Assembly (NCBI GenBank): GCA_046292765.1
Contig: JBKBQA010000001.1
Span: forward strand, 1 to 64,000
Direction of reading: 5' to 3'
Source: PGZG01 sp046292765
Lineage (GTDB): Bacteria > Pseudomonadota > Gammaproteobacteria > Pseudomonadales > Alcanivoracaceae
Length of the DNA: 64,000 nucleotides
A model generated the notes under the pieces. It ran no database searches. It was not told the DNA's origin and saw only the letters and a list, made by a program, of their open reading frames with translations. A program made the translations under genes and the position numbers. Position 1 is the stretch's first letter. The number at the start of each line of letters is the position of its first letter. Positions 58,364 to 64,000 of the stretch are shown here, piece after piece.

Positions 58364-58397
58364 ATTTGATTGCGTTTATATGACAGGGTTATGACAG
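58364..58397 (-). promoter_or_regulatory. Perfect Pho box and -10 of phoBR
   Basis: On the reverse strand CTGTCAT AACC CTGTCAT (58397-58380) is an exact consensus Pho box; TCAAAT (58369-58364) lies 10 bp downstream as a moderate -10. The phoB start codon follows 33 bp later. Indicates positive autoregulation. Confidence 0.9.
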
Positions 58398-58451
58398 CCG
58401 CTGCAAGCTCGTTCGTTGTGGAGCGGGATTTCTGCCGCGATGCGGCCCGTG

Positions 58452-59327
58452 CTACAGGGTGTAATCCAGCAGCAGGGCGGCGAACAGGGCGGCGCCTACC
58501 CACTGGTTATGGAGGAATGCCTGAAAGCAGCCGTCGCGGTTGCGCTCGCGCATCAGCCAGTGCTGCCAGACGAACAACCCGACTGCCAGCGCCAGCCCCG
58601 CCAGCCAGAAGCCGCCAAAGCCGAGCTGCCGGCCCAGCAGCCAGAGCGCAAACAGTGCCATGCCCTGCAGCAGGGCGATCATCATCCGGTCCATCTCGCC
58701 GAACAGGATGGCGGTGCTCTTGACGCCGATCTTCAGGTCATCATCACGGTCGACCATGGCGTACTGGGTATCGTAGGCCACGGTCCAGAGCAGGTTGGCG
58801 GTGTACAGCAGCCAGGCGATGGCCGGCACGCTGCCGGTTTCGGCGGCAAAGGCCATCGGGATGGCCCAGGAAAAGGCCGCGCCCAGCACCACTTGCGGCA
58901 GGTGGGTGTAACGCTTCATGAACGGATACAGCACCACCAGCCCCAGTGCGCCGAAGGCGAGCAGGATGGTGAAGGTGTTGAGGAACAGCACCAGCACGAA
59001 GGCCATGGCGCACAGCCCGGCAAACAGCATCAGTGCATCGCGGCCGCGCAGGGCGCCGGTGGCCAGTGGTCGGCCTTCGGTACGCTTTACCTGGCCATCT
59101 ATATTGCGGTCGGCATAGTCATTGATGACGCAGCCCGCTGCCCGCATCACGATCACGCCGAGGACAAAGACGATCACCGTGCGCAGGCTCGGCGAGCCAG
59201 CACCGGCGATCCACACGGCCCACAGGGTCGGCCACAGTAGCAGCAGGGTGCCCACCGGACGGTCGAGCCGCATCAGCTGGATCCACGGCCAGAGCCGGGG
59301 GTGACGGGTCTGTACGAACTCAAGCAT
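58452..59327 (-). CDS. ubiA: 4-hydroxybenzoate octaprenyltransferase
   Basis: 291 residues from ATG at 59327; an upstream TTG is less likely. Membrane prenyltransferase with about eight or nine helices. Both Asp-rich motifs are present: GCVINDYADRNIDG (N-D-x-x-D-x-x-x-D) and YDTQYAMVDRDDDLKIG. Joins a prenyl chain to 4-hydroxybenzoate in ubiquinone synthesis. Neither ubiC nor rubredoxin genes neighbour it here. Located between phoB and the cellulase-like gene on the same strand. Confidence 0.96.
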   Translation of the reverse strand: MLEFVQTRHPRLWPWIQLMRLDRPVGTLLLLWPTLWAVWIAGAGSPSLRTVIVFVLGVIVMRAAGCVINDYADRNIDGQVKRTEGRPLATGALRGRDALMLFAGLCAMAFVLVLFLNTFTILLAFGALGLVVLYPFMKRYTHLPQVVLGAAFSWAIPMAFAAETGSVPAIAWLLYTANLLWTVAYDTQYAMVDRDDDLKIGVKSTAILFGEMDRMMIALLQGMALFALWLLGRQLGFGGFWLAGLALAVGLFVWQHWLMRERNRDGCFQAFLHNQWVGAALFAALLLDYTL

Positions 59328-59381
59328 GGGGTATCCCGGCGACAATGACCGGCGAAGGATAGCAAGGCTGGCGGCGGAACG

Positions 59382-60491
59382 TTACCGGCCGAGAATGCGC
59401 TGGTTGATGGCTTGCTGCCAGGCAACGTCGTCCCACAGGCCGTCGCCGTGGGGACGCGCCTGCACCGCCGGGCAGATCACCAACACGCCCTGTTCCAGCG
59501 CCTGTTCAACAGCAAAGTCGCACACCTCGCGTACCCAGCCCCAGTCGGCGCCCTTTTCACTCGGCAGGCGGACAAAGCCAGCACCGATGGCGGGGCTCAT
59601 GCGGCGAACCCGGGCAAAGTCATGGAGCTCGCGAATACGATCACCGAGATGGCGCTGCCACTGTTCGCGGCCACGTTCCCAGACCAGCCCGGCCACCCGG
59701 TTCTGCAGTCGGGCAGCAAAGCTGTTGCTGGCACCCTTCATCAGACTGCCACTGGCGACCGCATAGGCGGGATCGTCATTCAGCCACAGATGGCCATCAA
59801 CAAAATCCAGCTCCGAGGTATCAAGGGCGCGCAAATGGCGTTCGCTGGCGGCGCCAGTGGAGACACCGAAGGCAATGTCAGGAAACAGGGCGCGCAGGCT
59901 GCGTGGCACTTCCAGCAGATACTGCTCCGCGCGCTGTTCCGTGGCCCGCGACCAGATGCCGAACTGGGCCAGCTTGTTGAGCGGATGGCTGCGGAAGATA
60001 TGCCGGCTGGCGCCGTAGGCGGCCTGCGGCAGCGGGAAGTGATGACAGAAATCCACCGCCACCACGGTGTCGAGCAGGCCCTCGCGCTTGAGCAGGTCCA
60101 GCGTTTGCGACCAGATATCAATAAAGTCCTGCGGTCGACGCACAAAGCTGCGCCGCGACTGGGTGTCGGCCAGAAAGCGGCTGCCCAGCCAGAGCCGGAT
60201 GCCGCGGCTACGGGCCTGCTGGGCCAGCTCGATCAGGCCACGGCGTGGCTGCACCTGTACCGACGCCCGGTGCGGTGGCAAGACATCAAAACGGTCGATC
60301 ACCACGCCATCGCTGCGGGCAGCAATCAGGTGCGGAAAGGCATCAATGCGCAGGCCGTTGTAGCCCCGCTCCACCAGCGCATCGAGACGGGCGGGGAGCT
60401 GGCGGTAAGGGCCCTGACGGGCGTCATTGCGGGTCAGCCAGGCATAATCCCAACTGGCCAAAGCAAGACGTGGTAATGCAATGCCGGACAT
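59382..60491 (-). CDS. Cellulase-like TIM-barrel glycoside hydrolase family protein
   Basis: 369 residues, no signal peptide. It begins LALASWDYAWLTRNDARQGP, continues LDALVERGYNGLRIDAFPHL and has DTVVAVDFCHHFPLP, resembling the sugar-binding cellulase-like (PF12876-type) TIM barrel, a relative of GH5. Candidate acid residues: the Asp in RIDAFPH and Glu/Asp in LDFVDGHLWLND. Function unproven; a cytoplasmic enzyme acting on a glycan fragment is likely. Confidence 0.65.
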   Translation of the reverse strand: MSGIALPRLALASWDYAWLTRNDARQGPYRQLPARLDALVERGYNGLRIDAFPHLIAARSDGVVIDRFDVLPPHRASVQVQPRRGLIELAQQARSRGIRLWLGSRFLADTQSRRSFVRRPQDFIDIWSQTLDLLKREGLLDTVVAVDFCHHFPLPQAAYGASRHIFRSHPLNKLAQFGIWSRATEQRAEQYLLEVPRSLRALFPDIAFGVSTGAASERHLRALDTSELDFVDGHLWLNDDPAYAVASGSLMKGASNSFAARLQNRVAGLVWERGREQWQRHLGDRIRELHDFARVRRMSPAIGAGFVRLPSEKGADWGWVREVCDFAVEQALEQGVLVICPAVQARPHGDGLWDDVAWQQAINQRILGR

Positions 60492-60636
60492 TCAGCCAGA
60501 GCCTGTCGATCAAGAAGAGCGGCCAGCATACCTGTTTCTGTGAACGCCTCAATGCCCGCGCGACCGCCTGGCGGGCCAAATGGCATCCGGGCAGCCGGGG
60601 GGTGCCGTTCGGCCTGCGGCAGTTTATGATCAGAGC

Positions 60637-60999
60637 ATGCGCTACTTTATGGTTCCGATACTGCTGCTCACTGCACTGGCCGACGCTGGCGAAACCCTGC
60701 CGGACGAGGCCCGCCATGCCAGCAGCGAACAGGACCAGCAGATGCAAGCGCGCTTCAGCGCCCCGGTGATGGATGCCGAGGAACTGGAAAACCTCTACCT
60801 GCAGAGCCCGGTAGAAATTGGCGCATCACCGGTTCAGGGCATGCGCTCGGTCAAGGGCGAGGAGTTGTATTCCGACTCCGACGCCCAGAATCAGGAGCGC
60901 CAGCGGACCCAGGCCCAGAGTGCCAATCCGATCGCTGCCCCGGTGGAACGAGCGCCGTTGCCGACGCTCCCGGCAGGGGTGCCGATCCGGCAGCTTTGA
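60637..60999 (+). CDS. Hypothetical exported protein
   Basis: 120 residues from ATG 60637 (MRYFMVPILLLTALADAGET). A short signal peptide, then a polar, Gln/Glu-rich region (about 30-100) without predicted fold, ending with a Pro-rich tail (PIAAPVERAPLPTLPAGVPI). No Cys. Possibly a cell-envelope linker protein. Convergent with znuA, 16 bp between their stops. Confidence 0.6.
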   Translation: MRYFMVPILLLTALADAGETLPDEARHASSEQDQQMQARFSAPVMDAEELENLYLQSPVEIGASPVQGMRSVKGEELYSDSDAQNQERQRTQAQSANPIAAPVERAPLPTLPAGVPIRQL

Positions 61000-61015
61000 C
61001 CGCTATCCCTAAGCA

Positions 61016-61888
61016 CTATCCTTCCGGCTGCCGCAGACAGGTTGTGAACCTGTCGGCCAGGTCCTGCAGCAGCACCGTATAACTCACCGATCCTAACTGC
61101 CGGCCGAGCGGGTCGGCCTCGACGATGCGGCAATGGTCGCGACAGAGTCGTTCCAATAGCGCCCGACGTGATTCCGGCTCAGCCATAAAGCAGCGGATGC
61201 TGTCGCTCTCAATCCGCTTCACCAGCGCCACAAACCGACGGCTGCCAGGCGACAGATCGGTGCTGGCGGCAATTGGCGTGACCTGACGCAGCCCGAACGC
61301 TTCGGCGAAATAGCCCCAGGCATCGTGATGGCTCATGTAAGGCCGGTTGGCCAGCGGCGCCAGCTGTTGTTGCAGGCGCTGGCGAGTGTCGTCAAGGCGC
61401 TGCTCGAAGGCGGCCAGCGCCTGATCCATCTCGGCCTCGTTCATGCCGAACAGGGTCGCATGGCGACTCAGGCCCCGGGCCAGTACCCGCATGTTGTCGG
61501 GCGACAGCCACAGGTGCGGATCCAGCGCACCATGGTGGTGGCCGTGGTGATGGTCGTGGGTGTCCTGCATCTTGCGCTGATGGATGCCCTCAAGTGAGAG
61601 CATGGCAAGGTTGGTGCTGCGTTGCCGTGCCATCAGCTTGGCCAGTGCTGGTTCGGCGTCCGCACCCAGCCAGACAATCAGATCGGCCTGTTGCACCTTG
61701 CGGGCCTGACCGGGGGTAAAGGAGGCGTCGTGGGGGGTCTGGGACGGCAGCAGGAAGGTGTCCACGGTAACCCGGTCGCCGAGCGCGTCACGGAGCAACA
61801 TGGCGAGCGGATCCATGCTGGCCAGCACCGTAATGGCCTGGGCTTGGGCGGTGACAAAGAAGCAGAACAGCACAAGCAAGCGGCGCAC
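61016..61888 (-). CDS. znuA: Zinc ABC transporter substrate-binding protein
   Basis: 290 residues from GTG at 61888, preceded by AAGGAG; longer in-frame starts run through znuC. Signal peptide to TAQAQA. Zn ligands of the family: His in SQTPHDASFTPGQ, the His-rich flexible loop DTHDHHHGHHHG, His in MSHHDAWGYF and the late Asp/Glu in VEADPLG. Cys pair near the end (CRDHC). Captures periplasmic zinc for ZnuB/C, encoded divergently 64 bp away. Confidence 0.95.
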   Translation of the reverse strand: MRRLLVLFCFFVTAQAQAITVLASMDPLAMLLRDALGDRVTVDTFLLPSQTPHDASFTPGQARKVQQADLIVWLGADAEPALAKLMARQRSTNLAMLSLEGIHQRKMQDTHDHHHGHHHGALDPHLWLSPDNMRVLARGLSRHATLFGMNEAEMDQALAAFEQRLDDTRQRLQQQLAPLANRPYMSHHDAWGYFAEAFGLRQVTPIAASTDLSPGSRRFVALVKRIESDSIRCFMAEPESRRALLERLCRDHCRIVEADPLGRQLGSVSYTVLLQDLADRFTTCLRQPEG

Positions 61889-61952
61889 AGGGGCTCCTTG
61901 GGTACAGGGCGGGCGCCGTAGTCTATCATTTGCGCCAATGTCGGAGGGGCGA

Positions 61953-62789
61953 ATGGGCGAATCACTGATTGAACTCAGCCAGATCACGCTGGAGCGGGAT
62001 GGCCAGACCATCCTCGACCGGGTCGATCTTGCGTTGGTGCCGGGGCGCATTACCACCCTCATTGGTCCGAATGGTGCCGGCAAGACGTGTCTCGCCCGCA
62101 TCGCCCTTGGTCTGATGACGCCCAGCTGCGGCAGTGTGGCCCGGCGGCCCGGCCTGCGTACCGGGTATATGCCGCAGCGGCTGCGGATTGATGAGTCGAT
62201 GCCGCTGACGGTGGACCGCTTCCTGTGGCTGGCCTGCAACGGTGCCGAGCGTGACCGGTTGGCGGCACTGGCCCGCACCGGCGTTGCACACCTGCGCGAT
62301 CGCGCCGTACAGAAGCTGTCTGGCGGCGAATTGCAGCGGGTGCTGCTGGCGCGTGCGATCTTGCGGAAGCCGGATTTGCTGGTACTGGACGAACCGGCTC
62401 AGGGTGTCGATGTGGTGGGCCAGAATGCCTTGTACGGTTTGCTCGCCGATGTGCGTGACGAGCTGGGTTGCGGCATTCTGCTGATCTCCCACGATTTGCA
62501 TCTGGTGATGGCGGCCACCGATCAGGTGGTGTGTCTGCAGCACCATGTCTGCTGTCATGGCACCCCGGAAGCGGTGCGCCTCGATCCCGCCTACCTTGCG
62601 CTGTTTGCCGGCCAGCATGTACCTGCGGATAACCTTGCGGTGTACACCCATGATCATGATCACGACCATGATCTGCACGGCAATGTGCACAGTTGCGACG
62701 ATCCGCATCACCGTCATTCGCCCGGCCATGCGCATGAACACTCGCACCATCACTCGCATGAACAGGAAGGCGGGCATAAACATGATTGA
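61953..62789 (+). CDS. znuC: Zinc ABC transporter ATPase with His-rich tail
   Basis: 278 residues from ATG 61953 (GGAGGGG at 61943-61949); ATG 61938 is an alternative. Walker A GPNGAGKTCLARIA, signature LSGGELQRVLLARAI, Walker B LLVLDEPAQGVDV, switch ISHDLHLV. After the ATPase domain (about 215 residues) comes a 50-residue tail rich in His/Asp: YTHDHDHDHDLHGN and on to HRHSPGHAHEHSHHHSHEQ, an apparent Zn-binding or buffering tail. Overlaps znuB by 8 bp. Confidence 0.95.
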   Translation: MGESLIELSQITLERDGQTILDRVDLALVPGRITTLIGPNGAGKTCLARIALGLMTPSCGSVARRPGLRTGYMPQRLRIDESMPLTVDRFLWLACNGAERDRLAALARTGVAHLRDRAVQKLSGGELQRVLLARAILRKPDLLVLDEPAQGVDVVGQNALYGLLADVRDELGCGILLISHDLHLVMAATDQVVCLQHHVCCHGTPEAVRLDPAYLALFAGQHVPADNLAVYTHDHDHDHDLHGNVHSCDDPHHRHSPGHAHEHSHHHSHEQEGGHKHD

Positions 62790-63564
62790 GTTGTTGCTGC
62801 CGCCGCTCTGCGCCGGCCTGGCTGTGGCGCTGGTGGCCGGACCCATGGGCGCCTTTGTGGTGTGGCGGCGCATGGCATTTTTTGGCGACACGCTGGCCCA
62901 CGGGGCCTTGCTGGGCGCCGCCTTTGGTATCGCGGTCGGCATCAGCTTGTACCCGGCTGTGGTGCTGGTGTGTCTGGCCATGGCGCTGGTGCTGGTGGCG
63001 ATGCAACAACAACGCCATCTCGCTAACGACACCCTGCTTGGCATGGTCTCGCACACTACGCTGGCGCTCGGCATTGTCGCGGTGAGTTTGCAACCTGGTG
63101 TACGGGTCGATCTGTTTGCCTTTCTGTTTGGTGATTTGCTGGCGGTTAACTGGCAGGACGTTGCCTGGCTGGCCGGTGGCGCGCTGCTGATTTTGACACT
63201 GATGATGCTCAACTGGCGCAACCTGCTGAGCCTGACGGTGGATGAAGACATGGCCCGCGTGGAAGGCGTGCCGGTAGTGGCGACACGGATTCTGTTGATG
63301 TTATTGCTGGCCCTGTTGATCGCCGGGGCGATTCGTACTGTGGGTGTGTTGTTGATTACTTCCTTGCTGGTAATGCCGGCGGCGAGTGCACGAAGGCTGG
63401 CGAAAACGCCGGAGCAGATGGCGGCGATAGCCGCAGTGCTCGGCGTGATTGCAGTTGTCGGTGGATTGGCGCTGAGCTGGCAGGCAGACACCCCGGTGGG
63501 GCCGTCGATTGTGCTGGCGGCGGCGGCGATATTTATCGGCACGCTGAGCAAAAAAGTCGCCTGA
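62782..63564 (+). CDS. znuB: Zinc ABC transporter permease
   Basis: 260 residues from ATG 62782; upstream starts in frame overlap znuC. ABC-3 family: GPMGAFVVWRRMAFFGDTLA and HGALLGAAFG near residue 40, GVLLITSLLVMPAASARRLA near 210, with seven or eight helices. Together with ZnuA and ZnuC it imports Zn2+ under the usual control of Zur, whose binding site was not recognisable between znuA and znuC. Confidence 0.96.
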   Translation: MIELLLPPLCAGLAVALVAGPMGAFVVWRRMAFFGDTLAHGALLGAAFGIAVGISLYPAVVLVCLAMALVLVAMQQQRHLANDTLLGMVSHTTLALGIVAVSLQPGVRVDLFAFLFGDLLAVNWQDVAWLAGGALLILTLMMLNWRNLLSLTVDEDMARVEGVPVVATRILLMLLLALLIAGAIRTVGVLLITSLLVMPAASARRLAKTPEQMAAIAAVLGVIAVVGGLALSWQADTPVGPSIVLAAAAIFIGTLSKKVA

Positions 63565-63604
63565 CCCTTCGGTGCGGGGTGCGTTGCCGGCCTGTGAGCC
63601 TTGA

Positions 63605-64000
63605 TCAGGACTTAAAGTCATAGCGGGTGAACCAGTCTTCCGCAAGATGACGGTTGTGCTCGACACCATCCAGATAGCTGCGGGCTGCCGCATCGTCCTT
63701 CATCAGCCAGTTCATCCATGCGGTGATCAGAATCTTGAATTTTGTTTTCTGCTTCTCATCACCGCTGCCGTACCACTCGAAGTGGGTGCTGTCGCGATAT
63801 ATCGCCAACATGCGGGTGATATCTACGGGCAAAGACTCATAGTAGCTGCCCACCGTCGAGGCGAAGGCAAGCGTGTCGTTGGCGCTGCCCAGCACCATCA
63901 CCGGTTCGTTGATATTGCGGTAATCCGGTGACAGTCCGCCCAGCCAGGGAGCCAGAGCGATGGCGGTGGTAAAGCCGGTGCCGAGCTCTCCGGCGGCCAG
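63605..64000 (-). CDS. C-terminal part of a PETase/cutinase-like alpha/beta hydrolase
   Basis: Open to the right edge; 131 residues visible, N-terminus missing. IALAPWLGGLSPDYRNINEP is followed by VMVLGSANDTLAFAS (catalytic Asp in the S-x-N-D position) and YRDSTHFEWYGSGD (catalytic His), ending AWMNWLMKDDAAARSYLDGV. The order and spacing suit the dienelactone-hydrolase/cutinase branch that includes PET-degrading enzymes. The nucleophile Ser lies outside the window, as does any signal peptide. Confidence 0.6.
   Translation of the reverse strand: MAAGELGTGFTTAIALAPWLGGLSPDYRNINEPVMVLGSANDTLAFASTVGSYYESLPVDITRMLAIYRDSTHFEWYGSGDEKQKTKFKILITAWMNWLMKDDAAARSYLDGVEHNRHLAEDWFTRYDFKS

Noticed and set aside
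61889..61952. Zur box between znuA and znuC
   Set aside because: No AT-rich palindrome resembling the Zur consensus could be found in the 64 bp.

Overview
The window looks like a chromosomal segment of a gammaproteobacterium. The gene set and order (complete F1Fo ATP synthase operon followed by glmU and glmS, PhoB-controlled pst-phoU, phoBR next to ubiA, slyX, long Pseudomonas/Alcanivorax-type PstC and PstA) suggest a marine, Alcanivorax-like or Pseudomonadales-related bacterium. That placement is inference; no rRNA or other decisive marker is present. No tRNA, rRNA or CRISPR array was seen.

Region 1 (1 to about 8,710) is the distal end of an integron gene-cassette array. At least seven attC-like sites lie on the + strand (R' boxes at 220, 2736, 4886, 5594, 6208, 6895 and 8227), plus one collapsed site (R' at 7698). 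The integrase should lie to the left, outside the window. Cassettes carry: a transglutaminase-like exported protein with an RHS-tagged HNH-type toxin and a SUKH-type immunity protein; a medium-chain reductase with a beta-lactamase-fold serine hydrolase; ccdAB; a GIY-YIG protein; a Phd/ParE pair; a scrambled module in which a YoeB toxin body is fused to a VapB antitoxin tail next to vapC; and two small membrane proteins. This region is visibly less GC-rich than the rest.

Region 2 (8,900-19,230) is accessory chromosomal DNA: a VIT1-like membrane protein, a MacAB-type ABC exporter operon (three overlapping genes), a short ccdB-like relic, a lone ClpP-like peptidase, a DUF2383 ferritin-like protein, an FMN reductase, a diguanylate cyclase, and a lipoprotein with Ig-like domains and a DUF3494 ice-binding domain.

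Region 3 (19,300-36,470) is core: atpIBEFHAGDC with a good sigma-70 promoter and a strong terminator, glmU-glmS, mgtE, a large PAS-GGDEF-EAL protein, and uvrD. Region 4 (36,575-41,345) holds a TRAP transporter whose binding protein is separated from its permeases by a LprI-like lipoprotein, a solute-binding-like protein and a YciA thioesterase.

Region 5 (41,400-48,310) is the phosphate regulon: pstS, pstC, pstA, pstB, phoU, with PhoB-type promoters before pstS and pstC. Its regulators phoB and phoR lie at 56,266-58,330 behind a perfect Pho box, so the window contains sensor, regulator, transporter and negative modulator. Between them lies an eight-gene arsenic/metal/thiol cluster (arsR, arsC, acr3, arsH, thioredoxin-like, Cys-less rhodanese, OsmC, CDF exporter), a GDT1-type Mn exporter candidate, slyX, and an unusual CBS-domain histidine kinase with an output-less double-receiver regulator. 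The right end has ubiA, a cellulase-like TIM-barrel protein, znuA divergent from znuCB, and the C-terminal part of a PETase/cutinase-like alpha/beta hydrolase.
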